From Clostridium pasteurianum DSM 525 = ATCC 6013 (lineage in GTDB: Bacteria; Bacillota; Clostridia; Clostridiales; Clostridiaceae), in the NCBI RefSeq assembly GCF_000807255.1, contig NZ_CP009268.1, forward strand, positions 3,750,384-3,814,383: 64,000 nucleotides of DNA, given 5' to 3'. This document shows positions 1-7,728 of this stretch, piece by piece. Made by a program: the position numbers and the translations under genes. Each line of letters starts with the position of its first letter. The first letter of the stretch is position 1. The notes under the pieces were generated by a model. The model was not told the origin of the DNA. It was given only the letters and a program-made list of their open reading frames with translations, and did no database searches.

Positions 1-151
1 AAATCTTCTTTTGTGAACTAGATAAATAGGTTGGAGGTTTAATCTTGTCACTCGAACCACGTAATTCTTGTTCTGCCTTTTGCCTATTTTCTATTTCTTC
101 TTTTGTGAGATGTTTACTCATTGTATTTACACTTTTTGATGGACGAGCCAA
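1..151 (-). CDS. Phage terminase small subunit, P27 family (3' part beyond window)
   Basis: Only the N-terminal 50 or so residues are in the window; the gene runs off the left edge. The reading begins MARPSKSVNTMSKHLTKEE and continues with a KPP-TYLS segment, the typical start of P27-type small terminases, which recognise phage DNA for packaging by the large subunit. I chose the TTG at 151-149 because it gives the family's usual MARP start and has a purine-rich AGGATGGTG about six bases upstream; an ATG at 163 is in frame but directly abuts that signal. It follows an HNH nuclease gene, the usual order before the terminase genes, and shows that the element is a prophage rather than a plasmid-like island. 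Confidence 0.85.
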   Translation of the reverse strand, partial: MARPSKSVNTMSKHLTKEEIENRQKAEQELRGSSDKIKPPTYLSSSQKKI

Positions 152-340
152 TTTTATCACCATCCTTTCTATTCGTTTCTATTAATAATGATTGTCAGTT
201 GATATAAAATGTTGATTTAGGGATATATTTGTGACTGGTTAAGCCCATCAGATTCCCAACGGATAATTTTTATTGATTACCACTCCCCCCGTATCAAATA
301 ATATATTATTAAACATATTTATTTACTATATTATGACTTA
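152..340. other. Gap between HNH nuclease and small terminase
   Basis: No gene or clear hairpin terminator is visible. The stretch is AT-rich and presumably carries the start signals for the terminase transcript. A cos or pac site could lie here, as is common beside small-terminase genes, but nothing in the sequence proves it. Confidence 0.3.
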
Positions 341-775
341 TTATAAATCAAATTTTTTATAAAACTTATCTAGCATATTAAATAATATCTTTTGTGTCTG
401 CTTTCTTATATCTTCATCCTTATTATATAGACTATGTATATAGACATGATTGCCTTTAGTTAGTCCTATAAGATTATCACTATCTAATCTTTTATTCCAA
501 TCATCCTTTACTTCAACAATATGATGATACATCTCTGCTTGTATTACTAACCCTGTTGTCATGTACTCATAAATATCCATACCCAACTGTCTTGCCTTTA
601 CTGAATCTTTTATTCTTATCCAACTATCGCTCCTATAAAACTTCTGCTCTTTTATATCCGTTCTATTCTTTCTATATTTATTGTAGTATTCTTTCTTCTT
701 TGCTATCTCGCATTCACATTCTGTATGCTCCAATACTTTCTTACCACATACACCACATTTCCTATATGTTGCCAT
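341..775 (-). CDS. HNH endonuclease (phage)
   Basis: A 144-residue protein with N-terminal cysteine pairs (CGVCGKK and CECE) and a C-terminal HNH core: FYRSDSWIRIKD, then EMYHHIVEVKDDW, N at LDSDNLIGL, and H at GNHVYIHS. This is the pattern of small phage HNH nucleases that precede the terminase genes and assist DNA packaging in several phage families. Its start lies 2 bases after the stop of a small membrane protein, so the two are probably translated together. The role in packaging is inferred from position; the HNH assignment is seen in the sequence. Confidence 0.85.
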   Translation of the reverse strand: MATYRKCGVCGKKVLEHTECECEIAKKKEYYNKYRKNRTDIKEQKFYRSDSWIRIKDSVKARQLGMDIYEYMTTGLVIQAEMYHHIVEVKDDWNKRLDSDNLIGLTKGNHVYIHSLYNKDEDIRKQTQKILFNMLDKFYKKFDL

Positions 776-777
776 TA

Positions 778-942
778 CTATTCACCTATAATTTTTTTTA
801 TTATCTTACATACCAATAATATTATTGCTCCTAAATTAAACACTAATATACTAAATATTGCTCCTATTAACCATCCAATTATAGGAGCAAATAACATAAC
901 AATTAATACTATTAATAATATAGTTAATAATGTTCCAATCAT
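778..942 (-). CDS. Small two-helix membrane protein (phage)
   Basis: A 54-residue protein that starts MIGTLLTILLIVLIVML, has a second hydrophobic stretch (GAIFSILVFNLGAIILLV) and ends in a lysine-rich tail CKIIKKIIGE. A GGAGGG ribosome site lies 7 bases before the ATG, and the stop is 2 bases upstream of the HNH start, which supports it as a real gene. I do not recognise the family. Two closely spaced helices and a basic tail also fit small holin-like or membrane-anchoring phage proteins, but the position beside the terminase does not point to lysis. Confidence 0.6.
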   Translation of the reverse strand: MIGTLLTILLIVLIVMLFAPIIGWLIGAIFSILVFNLGAIILLVCKIIKKIIGE

Positions 943-992
943 TTATTTTCCCTCCAATTATATTTAATTAGTTATATATTAATCTAGTACAG

Positions 993-1033
993 TCAAAAAA
1001 ATAAAAAAGTAAGCACAATTGCTGCACTTACTT
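993..1033 (-). terminator. Rho-independent terminator
   Basis: On the minus strand AAGTAAG pairs with CTTACTT around a 13-base loop and is followed by TTTTTTATTTTTTT. It ends the transcript of the small gene at 1048-1317 and separates it from the membrane protein/HNH/terminase unit. Confidence 0.75.
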
Positions 1034-1047
1034 AATTAATCTATCAT

Positions 1048-1317
1048 TTAAAAATTCCATTTTTCTTCTTCCTGTCGTCTTTTCACTAATATTTCTTTTT
1101 GTTCTTCTATTTTTTTATTCTTTTCATTTTTTAAAATAGAGCATTCAAATGATGGATCTTGTAATTTGCATATGGAACTACCAGAACATTTATCTTGCCC
1201 ATGAATAATATTAACTTGACCATTAAATGCTGGTAATAAACCAAAATCATACTTTTGTCTAACTTCTTCTTTTATATTTTCACAATAAATAGTATTTCTA
1301 ATATTATATGAACTCAT
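1048..1317 (-). CDS. Hypothetical phage protein, cysteine motif and basic coiled tail
   Basis: An 89-residue protein I do not recognise. A central segment has spaced cysteines (KCSGSSIC, then FEC) that could bind a metal, and the last 30 residues are a charged helix rich in K, E and Q. It lies 11 bases after the stop of the neighbouring 123-residue gene and is closed by a terminator, so the two probably form a short unit. Confidence 0.6.
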   Translation of the reverse strand: MSSYNIRNTIYCENIKEEVRQKYDFGLLPAFNGQVNIIHGQDKCSGSSICKLQDPSFECSILKNEKNKKIEEQKEILVKRRQEEEKWNF

Positions 1318-1328
1318 AACACCATCTC

Positions 1329-1700
1329 CTATCTAAAACCAATAGTGTTTTTAGGTTCTTCTGGATTTTTTCTTTTCATAGCAATTAATACAAAGCTAAT
1401 TTGATTGACATTTTGAATTAATTGTATTGGTGAACCATCTTCTAATTCTCCATAAAAATATATTAAGTAAGGGTCTTGATATCCTATATTAAGAATATTA
1501 AACTGAATAGTATTTCCAAATGTAACCAATCTCATTCCAACTGATTCAGAATCATCTAATCTCTTGTCAAAATCATTAATTTCTTTTACTAGCTGTTCAT
1601 AAAAAATATTAGCAAATCCATTATCATATTGTTTAGTTTTTTGAATATTTTTTTGGATACGTTCCATATCTATACCAAAATCATGAGGTCTATATTCCAT
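1329..1700 (-). CDS. Hypothetical protein, DUF6173-like
   Basis: A 123-residue protein. The C-terminal half (GMRLVTFGN, then DPYLIYFYGELEDGSP, then QLIQNVNQISFVL and a final NTIGFR) recalls the small DUF6173 family of phage and bacterial proteins of unknown function. That match is from memory and not verified. The N-terminus is a charged helical segment. It has a GGGAGATGG ribosome site ahead of the ATG. Confidence 0.55.
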   Translation of the reverse strand: MEYRPHDFGIDMERIQKNIQKTKQYDNGFANIFYEQLVKEINDFDKRLDDSESVGMRLVTFGNTIQFNILNIGYQDPYLIYFYGELEDGSPIQLIQNVNQISFVLIAMKRKNPEEPKNTIGFR

Positions 1701-1805
1701 AATCCCATCTCCCTAAATATTGTATTTTATTACTCTATTCTACAACATTAGGTTAAATTCCTTTATTTATTCAATAATTTATTCATATTTTTCTATTATT
1801 TATCT

Positions 1806-1848
1806 AATCAAAAATTAAAACACCCAAGGGTGACTAAATCCTTGGGCT
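1806..1848 (-). terminator. Terminator hairpin, GC-rich
   Basis: CCCAAGG and CCTTGGG (1823-1829 and 1840-1846) form a 7-bp stem followed on the minus strand by TGTTTTAATTTTT. It would end the transcript of the gene at 1945-2166. The wording of the hairpin also resembles ends of IS200/IS605-type elements, but no transposase is near. Confidence 0.6.
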
Positions 1849-1944
1849 TCCCAGTATAATTTACAAATGACAAACACTTATTCTTATATTTTAATCTTAT
1901 TTGGATTGATTGCAATACACTAAAAAGAATCCTGTTAAGAGTCC

Positions 1945-2166
1945 TTATAATATAATTTCAATAGAATATAACTCATTATATTTTACTTGTTCTTTCTTAC
2001 CATTTTCTCCAGACAAAGTAATACTTTCATCTCGTTCTTTTCCTGTTAATATAGTATTAAGAAAATCGCCATTTTGTTCACACATAATCTTTCCTATACC
2101 ATTATTAGTATCATTTACTTCTGCTGGAAAAGAACTCCCGTCTTTAAATTTTAAAATAAACTTCAT
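1945..2166 (-). CDS. Hypothetical small phage protein
   Basis: A 73-residue protein (MKFILKFKDGSSFPAEV...) with a beta-rich look and a KEQVKYNELYSIEIIL end. I chose the ATG at 2166, which has AAAGGTGAG upstream; a GTG nine bases further out is possible. No family recognised. Confidence 0.55.
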   Translation of the reverse strand: MKFILKFKDGSSFPAEVNDTNNGIGKIMCEQNGDFLNTILTGKERDESITLSGENGKKEQVKYNELYSIEIIL

Positions 2167-2245
2167 ACATACCACTCACCTTTCACCATATTTTCTATAA
2201 GCTTCTATATGTGAAAGATGATGTCCTTTATTTGTCGAACGATTA

Positions 2246-2560
2246 TTATACTTCCATAATCTTATTAATAATATCTAATTCCTTTTCATAAAATCGAATT
2301 AATTCATTATTAATTCCAATTATTCTATCATTAATTTTAATCTGCTGCTCTATATTACCAATTAATTCTGCCATGGTCTTATCTTTAATTTCATCACATT
2401 TTTCTTTTTCCAATTCTAATATTTCATATTTTATATTATCTAAACCTCTTAATAATTCTTCAGCGTCAATATTAATTTTAACTGTAATATCTTGTATTTT
2501 ATTAGATTTATTATTATCTTCTTCTACCACTAGATAATAAGCATTGCCGATTCTCTTCAT
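2246..2560 (-). CDS. Hypothetical coiled-coil phage protein
   Basis: A 104-residue protein, mostly predicted helix with heptad-like spacing of I and L (from about residue 30 to the end) and many K and E. The start is 1 base after the stop of the upstream gene, so it is the last member of a three-gene unit (3274 to 2246). Function unknown. Confidence 0.6.
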   Translation of the reverse strand: MKRIGNAYYLVVEEDNNKSNKIQDITVKINIDAEELLRGLDNIKYEILELEKEKCDEIKDKTMAELIGNIEQQIKINDRIIGINNELIRFYEKELDIINKIMEV

Positions 2561-2561
2561 A

Positions 2562-3017
2562 TTATTTTTCCTCCATTTCAGAAATTAATATTTTTTCATT
2601 CCATATTAATCCCTGTCTGCAAACATGTCCAACTCTAGTACTAGAAGTTAATAAGTTATTATAGAAACTCTCGTTCTCATCATAATCGTTATAATCTAAC
2701 CCAAACAACTCAACAAATACTTCCACATCTACAAATGGCTCTATAACTTCTAAAGAATCTATTATTCTTTTATTTAGATAGCACATTTCATTTTTAACAT
2801 TATCTAATCTAATTTCATATTTATTGAGCATTAATTCCAAATCTTTTTTGAGAACTGGAACGTTTATACCATCTATATCGGCTATCTGCTTTCTATATTC
2901 TATAATAAGTTTTTTGTATGTCTTTTCTTCTCTGCAAAGACTCCAAGCCTGCTGCTGAAAAGTCCCTTTTGTATTAACTTCAACAATTGCGTTATATAAT
3001 TTGTTATTTTTTATCAT
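2562..3017 (-). CDS. Hypothetical phage protein
   Basis: A 151-residue, mainly helical, acidic protein with no family I can name. Its ATG overlaps the stop of the upstream gene by 4 bases (ATGA), a sign of coupled translation. It is the middle gene of a three-gene unit. Confidence 0.6.
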   Translation of the reverse strand: MIKNNKLYNAIVEVNTKGTFQQQAWSLCREEKTYKKLIIEYRKQIADIDGINVPVLKKDLELMLNKYEIRLDNVKNEMCYLNKRIIDSLEVIEPFVDVEVFVELFGLDYNDYDENESFYNNLLTSSTRVGHVCRQGLIWNEKILISEMEEK

Positions 3018-3274
3018 AATAATTCCTCCTGCTCTTTATATTTTTTTATTGTAAATGCCACAGATTTAAAATTTGAGCAAAATCTTTTTAGTTCTGTATC
3101 CCCATCAAATTCTTTTAATAAATCTCTAACTGTATCTGTAGCTATGAACACAAAAGCATACTGCTCCTGACCATTTCTATAAATTTTTTCTATTCTATCT
3201 TCAAATATGCCATTGCTATATAAATAGGCAATTTTATTTCTGTTGACTATAAATAATTCCTTTAATTCTTCCAT
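3014..3274 (-). CDS. Hypothetical phage protein
   Basis: An 86-residue protein starting MEELKELFIVNRNK. I prefer this ATG, which has GGAGGATAG just upstream; the longer frame to 3322 would begin inside a terminator hairpin. First gene of the three-gene unit. Function unknown. Confidence 0.6.
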   Translation of the reverse strand: MEELKELFIVNRNKIAYLYSNGIFEDRIEKIYRNGQEQYAFVFIATDTVRDLLKEFDGDTELKRFCSNFKSVAFTIKKYKEQEELL

Positions 3275-3292
3275 CTCACTATCCTCCAATCT

Positions 3293-3325
3293 AAACAAAA
3301 GGATGCTCAATATTATAAGCACCCT
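3293..3325 (-). terminator. Terminator after the GIY-YIG gene
   Basis: GGGTGCT and AGCATCC pair around a 10-base loop and are followed by TTTTGTTT on the minus strand. It separates the nuclease gene from the three-gene unit. Confidence 0.65.
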
Positions 3326-3408
3326 TTACTTTTTTATATTTTATTTGTATAATTTATTTTGACATTAATTCATTTGGATTGTATCTACTGGAATAGATAT
3401 AATCCCTT

Positions 3409-3921
3409 TTATATTTCAACATGTTTCCATTTTAATCCTCGTCTAATATTATTAATATGACTAAGGCTCACATTATACATTTTAGCTAATTCTATATCTC
3501 TATAAGTGTGATCTCTCATATAAATCTTTATTTGTACTATATCTTCTTCCGTTAAACGGGCATTAGGATTTCTACTTCCTCTTTGTGCTGCACTCATTTT
3601 AGGATAATTCTCTTTATACCTCGGGCAATCTTTTGGTTCTTCCAAACAACATACTGGATTTAATGATTTATAATATTTAGTCTCAACTTCTTTTTTATTT
3701 GCATCATCACAGTACTCTAATATTTTATCTTCTAAATTATTTTCACCTATTTCATCATAAATCTTTTGTAACAATTTATTTTTATGATTTCCATGCCTTA
3801 ATAATCCTAAATGTGTGGATTCTCTATTTCTCAGACCGCCTGATCCAACATAGATACATTCTCCTGTTATCTTATTATAAATACCATAAACTCCTATTAC
3901 ATCTTTAATTCCATTTGCCAT
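3409..3921 (-). CDS. GIY-YIG homing-type endonuclease
   Basis: A 170-residue protein. Residues about 8-90 form a GIY-YIG nuclease domain (GVYGIYNKITGECIYVGSG, then a conserved H and a C-terminal NP near SLNPVCC). Residues about 112-168 form a DNA-binding tail, NPNARLTEEDIVQI followed by a helix-turn-helix YNVSLSHINNIRRG and KWKHV, as in phage-encoded homing nucleases. It stands alone between hypothetical genes, not inside an obvious intron, so it is a free-standing selfish nuclease. A GGAGGA ribosome site precedes the ATG. Confidence 0.85.
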   Translation of the reverse strand: MANGIKDVIGVYGIYNKITGECIYVGSGGLRNRESTHLGLLRHGNHKNKLLQKIYDEIGENNLEDKILEYCDDANKKEVETKYYKSLNPVCCLEEPKDCPRYKENYPKMSAAQRGSRNPNARLTEEDIVQIKIYMRDHTYRDIELAKMYNVSLSHINNIRRGLKWKHVEI

Positions 3922-3956
3922 AATACATCCTCCTAAATTTTAATTAATTTTTTGTA

Positions 3957-3990
3957 TAAAAAAAAGACCATACACATTTGTGTACAGTCC
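3957..3990 (-). terminator. Rho-independent terminator
   Basis: GACTGTACAC and GTGTATGGTC form a stem with a 4-base AAAT loop, followed by eight T on the minus strand. It ends the gene at 4015-4764. Confidence 0.8.
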
Positions 3991-4014
3991 TTAATTCTTA
4001 ATTTAATATAACCT

Positions 4015-4764
4015 TTACATAGTTACTCCATATCGGTCAATGCTTAAACAATCAAATCCATTCTCGTCTTCATCGAAATCTATGTCTATTGTATTGTCTT
4101 TAAATCTTATCAATTGTATATCGTCTATAGCTAATAATTCTGTTTTTTTGTTATGTTCCTTATCATATAAATATATAAAATTATTATCAAATTCCAGTGA
4201 ACACCAATAATTCAAACTGTTCCATTCATCTGTAACTTTTTGTAAAAATTCTGGAGTTATAGTTTCCACTTCATCTTCATATGATTCTTCTCCAAGCATT
4301 TCTATTTTTTCATTCACTAAATCAATATAAAATTGTTCTTCATCACTGGTAATATAAATATTGCATTCAGGTCTGTTATAACTTAATGCATCTACACAGG
4401 ACAAATCAATTTCATATTCATTTCCGATATTACACAAGATTCCATCTATTATATATAAATTCTCACTTTTAGTTTCTTCTAATATATCAATTACATATCT
4501 TTCCTCTGGAGTTGATTCATGAAATTCATATTTTTCTTGTTTTAGTGCATCTAATATATAAGAAATATATAAATCACTTTCTATGTCCTTAAGATAATTT
4601 AATTGAATTTTTTTGTAATCATATTTATCGTCAAAAATATCGAAAATAAAACCCTTATCTTTTCCAAGTAAAAATCCTACTTCTACTTTTTTGCCTAGTA
4701 TCTCAGTTAATTTACTAGATATTTCATTTCCTAATTCTTTTTGTTGCTGATTAATTTTTTCCAT
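4015..4764 (-). CDS. Hypothetical acidic phage protein
   Basis: A 249-residue protein with a strongly acidic composition, ending in IDFDEDENGFDCLSIDRYG. No motif I recognise. It has its own terminator and is separated from the replication genes by about 500 bases of structured non-coding DNA, so it may be a single-gene transcript. Acidic phage proteins of this size are sometimes DNA mimics or inhibitors; that is speculation. Confidence 0.55.
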   Translation of the reverse strand: MEKINQQQKELGNEISSKLTEILGKKVEVGFLLGKDKGFIFDIFDDKYDYKKIQLNYLKDIESDLYISYILDALKQEKYEFHESTPEERYVIDILEETKSENLYIIDGILCNIGNEYEIDLSCVDALSYNRPECNIYITSDEEQFYIDLVNEKIEMLGEESYEDEVETITPEFLQKVTDEWNSLNYWCSLEFDNNFIYLYDKEHNKKTELLAIDDIQLIRFKDNTIDIDFDEDENGFDCLSIDRYGVTM

Positions 4765-4825
4765 AATATTATTCCTCCATTTTTATTTAAATTTTTTATT
4801 ATGTATTTCAATTCACGTCCATAAT

Positions 4826-4903
4826 AGTGGGTGCAGTCGCACTATTTCTTAGTGGATAACGAGCCAAAGGCGAAGTTAGACACTTAGAAATAGCTTGCCC
4901 ACT
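4826..4903 (-). ncRNA. Candidate structured RNA, long stem-loop
   Basis: On the minus strand AGTGGG...CCCACT forms an outer stem and TATTTCTAAGTG...CACTAAGAAATA a perfect 12-bp inner stem. The apical part is GC-richer than its surroundings. The pairing is read directly from the sequence. The identity is unknown; it could be a small phage RNA or a processing site. Confidence 0.4.
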
Positions 4904-4910
4904 TTAAATA

Positions 4911-4943
4911 TAAAAAAAGAAGACCATTATATTAAATGATCTT
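4911..4943 (-). terminator. Terminator
   Basis: AAGATCATT pairs with AATGGTCTT, followed on the minus strand by a C and seven T. Placed downstream of the structured elements, so a transcript from the helicase side would end here. Confidence 0.65.
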
Positions 4944-5062
4944 AATTGTTAAGTTCATGAAACAACTATAGATATATAAAATTTAATCCAATCATAATTA
5001 TTTAAAAATCTTAGTTCTCTTATAAAAAATTTTACACACATTTGTGAGCTATTTAAACTATA

Positions 5063-5214
5063 CTGGGGATTAAGGAAAACTAACCAACATTTTTATTTTT
5101 AAATTAACTACAACTAAGGTTATTCCTTACGTCATAACCTAGTTTCCGTAAAATTAAAAATAAAAAAGCTGCGAGTAGTTTTCCTTCCCCAGACCCCACA
5201 ACCTTTCACTCGCA
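5063..5214 (-). ncRNA. Candidate switch-like RNA with two competing pairings
   Basis: Pairing 1 (minus strand): TGCGAGT (5214-5208) with ACTCGCA (5176-5170), followed by AGCTTTTTTATTTTT, a plausible terminator. Pairing 2: CTGGGGAAGGAAAACTA (5192-5176) with the segment at 5082-5063 (TAGTTTTCCTT then CCCCAG), enclosing an inner hairpin ACTAGGTTAT/ATAACCTTAGT. The arms of pairing 2 lie in the loop of pairing 1, so a readthrough transcript could refold. Seen in sequence; any regulatory meaning is inference. Confidence 0.45.
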
Positions 5215-5289
5215 TGATTAATTTTTGTTTATTTTTTTAACCCCCTAATCTCCTATATATTTATATAAGGAAATAGGGTGCTAATAATT

Positions 5290-7449
5290 TTATATTAAAT
5301 ATTTTCCTCTTTTTACTGTATGCTCTATAAACCACTCTTTTATATAATTATTATTTTCTCTTAATTTATCTAATTGTTTTTTAGTTAAACCAGTTTCGTT
5401 GTATAAATCTTTTGTTGTTACTTCTCTATTCTTATCTTGTTTTTCTAACCAATTTGTGAATTTAGTATTTGCTTGACCTTTATTTGCTCTATTATCATTT
5501 TTTGATTCTTTAAATTCTTTCAGTTCTTTATCAAACGGAACAATAACTTTTTTACCTACAGTTGTTGCAAATAAATTTTCAATCATATCTAATATTAATT
5601 TTTTCTGTTGAAAAATATGTATTTCAATTTTATCTTTAAATTGATAATTTCTTAATTTAGTTCTATGTACTTCCTGATAAAAGTCTGTAACAATTAATAA
5701 TGCCTTAAATTGGTTCAATAAAGGTAGTCCAAACTCATAAATCTTATGTCCAAAACTTGTATATGTATTATTTCCTACTTCTTCTCTACTTCTATCTTTA
5801 AATATTAAGTCATCACTTAATTTTTCAGCATTTTCAATATTGGTACAATATACCAATGTCTTCTCCCATTTTATAGAAGTAGAGAGCCATTGTATTACAT
5901 ATTCATAGTCTGGTAGTGTATGCCATCCAACCATAAACATTTTAGTACAATCTTGCATACTATTTTCTCCCTTTGTTGCTCCAAAGTAGTAAGTAGATAC
6001 ACCTTCATCTGGCATGGGAATATTTACTTTATGCTTCAATAAATTTGCTAATTGTACTGATTGGTCTCCATATGTAACTACGTAACTTTTATTAAATCCT
6101 AACATTTTATTGTTAATAAATTTGGCACATGCATTTATTAAATATTTTTTTTCTGAAAAACTATATCTATTCAACTTATGTTTGTTATATACATTTATCG
6201 TTAAATTATCATATAATCTGGTATTTTGTATATCTAAAAACTTTAAATCACCTTTATCATACATACCTAAATATAATGGGTCATAGAGAGCAGTACCATC
6301 AAAAATTATAGTCTTAAATGTATCACAATATATTTCCCTAAGATTTTTACTACCTATAGTACTTATAAATTCATTTTTACCTTCATATACATATAATCCA
6401 CCTTTTGTTAACACATCATGTATATGCTGCAATTCACGTTTATAATTTTTCCCAATATATTTATCCCATAATGTTATAAAATCCATATCATTTTCACAAA
6501 TATTATCATTATTAATATTTGATATTATAAACCTTTTATATTGCTGCCTTAATCTCTGCATTTTAGATATTATAGTATCTTCTATATCTTTCCATTTATT
6601 TTGTAGTTTAGTTTTATCATCAGTTGTTTCATATTTACATTTATCTATATCAGTAGATATTTTATTTAATAATGATTTATTAACTTTAACTGTATCAAGC
6701 ATATCAGGTCTTTCATCTATAAGTAATAAATTTCTTTCACCTTTATTATTTTTATCAATATTATATGTATTGTACATTTTAATACTTTCTGCACATTCTC
6801 TTAGTCTTGCATTTGTTATCAATAATATTGGATATTTCATACATTCATATTTTTGTGTAAATATTTTACATCTTTCATAAAATGGACAATTATTAGATGT
6901 ACATATTTTGTCATCAGATTTTTTTACCTTTTTATTTATGCACATTTTTTCATTCCAACCTTCAAGAATATATGTATATCCTCCTAATCCCATTTTATTT
7001 AAACAATCTTCAGTATGCCTCAAACTTTCTAATCTATCGGTTGCTATAATTATTCCATTACTTGTTTTTTTATCTTTATATAATTTTATTTGCTTTTTTA
7101 ATATTTCTAATGTAATACTGGACTTACCAAAACCGCAAGGTGCAGGAATAACAGTTATAATATTTTCTTTTAATTTACCATATATTATTTGTGATGTTTC
7201 TTTTGCAAAATAAATTTGATCCTTCGTCGCACCACCTCTGCTACTAAATGTATCTATAAAACTATTAACTATATCATCGGTTATATCCTTACAATTTTTT
7301 GTAATATTTACTATTTCATTAGAATTATACACATCTTTAATTAATTCTATGTTATTATATAAAGCTGAATTTCCATCTAAGCTACCATCTTTATTTTCTA
7401 AATTTCTATAATTATATTCTATATTCTGTATTAGTTTTTTTCTTTTCAT
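5290..7449 (-). CDS. Helicase-like P-loop ATPase with cysteine cluster (phage replication/transcription)
   Basis: A 719-residue protein. Walker A is APCGFGKSS (about 103-111) and Walker B/motif II is LLLIDERPDM (241-250). Between them lies a cysteine cluster (C170, C183, C188, C194; CTSNNCPFYERC) followed by MKYPILLITNARL. That layout resembles the Fe-S insertion and 'ivvnh' segment of DinG/XPD-type SF2 helicases. A later segment around residues 500-560 (TSIKWEKTLVYCTNIENAEKLSDDL) looks like the second RecA domain. The C-terminus (VTTKDLYNETGLTKKQLDKL) is a helix-turn-helix. It is separated from the polymerase gene only by a 55-residue gene, so the pair probably acts together. The exact family is uncertain; the ATPase motifs are clear. 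Confidence 0.65.
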   Translation of the reverse strand: MKRKKLIQNIEYNYRNLENKDGSLDGNSALYNNIELIKDVYNSNEIVNITKNCKDITDDIVNSFIDTFSSRGGATKDQIYFAKETSQIIYGKLKENIITVIPAPCGFGKSSITLEILKKQIKLYKDKKTSNGIIIATDRLESLRHTEDCLNKMGLGGYTYILEGWNEKMCINKKVKKSDDKICTSNNCPFYERCKIFTQKYECMKYPILLITNARLRECAESIKMYNTYNIDKNNKGERNLLLIDERPDMLDTVKVNKSLLNKISTDIDKCKYETTDDKTKLQNKWKDIEDTIISKMQRLRQQYKRFIISNINNDNICENDMDFITLWDKYIGKNYKRELQHIHDVLTKGGLYVYEGKNEFISTIGSKNLREIYCDTFKTIIFDGTALYDPLYLGMYDKGDLKFLDIQNTRLYDNLTINVYNKHKLNRYSFSEKKYLINACAKFINNKMLGFNKSYVVTYGDQSVQLANLLKHKVNIPMPDEGVSTYYFGATKGENSMQDCTKMFMVGWHTLPDYEYVIQWLSTSIKWEKTLVYCTNIENAEKLSDDLIFKDRSREEVGNNTYTSFGHKIYEFGLPLLNQFKALLIVTDFYQEVHRTKLRNYQFKDKIEIHIFQQKKLILDMIENLFATTVGKKVIVPFDKELKEFKESKNDNRANKGQANTKFTNWLEKQDKNREVTTKDLYNETGLTKKQLDKLRENNNYIKEWFIEHTVKRGKYLI

Positions 7450-7474
7450 TCAACCATCCCTTTCAACATTTTTC

Positions 7475-7642
7475 TTATTTACTCAATATATGTTTGTCCC
7501 ATTTATATTGTAATTCGTTAAACAAATCATTCATTTCAAATTCAACAAATGCTTTATATTTTTCTATTCCGCAGCCTGTACATATTGCACCTTTTTCAAT
7601 GAATATATTTGCTTGGTATAAATTAAAAAATTTCTTTTTCAT
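7475..7642 (-). CDS. Small CxxC protein (phage)
   Basis: A 55-residue protein, MKKKFFNLYQANIFIEKG then AICTGCGIEKYK, with one CxxC pair and an amphipathic C-terminal half. It has an excellent ribosome site (AGGAGG, 8 bases before ATG) and lies between the polymerase and helicase genes. A single CxxC could bind metal as a dimer. Function unknown. Confidence 0.6.
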   Translation of the reverse strand: MKKKFFNLYQANIFIEKGAICTGCGIEKYKAFVEFEMNDLFNELQYKWDKHILSK

Positions 7643-7667
7643 ATAAATATTCCTCCTGTTTCAATCT

Positions 7668-7718
7668 ATGAAAATGAGTTTAAATTCACTTTCATAAACG
7701 GGGGCACGGTAGTGCCCC
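7668..7718. repeat. Palindrome plus GC-rich hairpin after the polymerase gene
   Basis: Positions 7668-7695 are a near-perfect 28-base palindrome (ATGAAAATGAGTTT / AAATTCACTTTCAT). Next to it GGGGCAC and GTGCCCC (about 7701-7718) form a tight hairpin with a 4-base loop and no T run. It may be an RNA-processing or stability site between the polymerase and the downstream genes, or a protein-binding site. Confidence 0.45.
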
Positions 7719-7728
7719 ATTATATGTA

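Larger units (their letters stand above)
4765..5289. other. Structured intergenic region, 525 bases, no gene
   Basis: No open frame of use. It holds at least four base-paired elements readable on the minus strand: a two-part stem at 4826-4903, a terminator at 4911-4943, a large switch-like structure at 5063-5214 and a hairpin directly after the helicase stop (CCCTA...TAGGG, 5241-5278). Their density is unusual for phage spacer DNA. Confidence 0.6.

Noticed and set aside
556-967. Two rightward open frames opposite the HNH gene and the small membrane protein
   Set aside because: Low-complexity antisense frames without ribosome sites; the minus-strand genes have clear motifs and start signals.
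1806-1870. Possible right end of an IS200/IS605 element
   Set aside because: The hairpin wording is similar but there is no transposase, no second end and a simple terminator role is sufficient.
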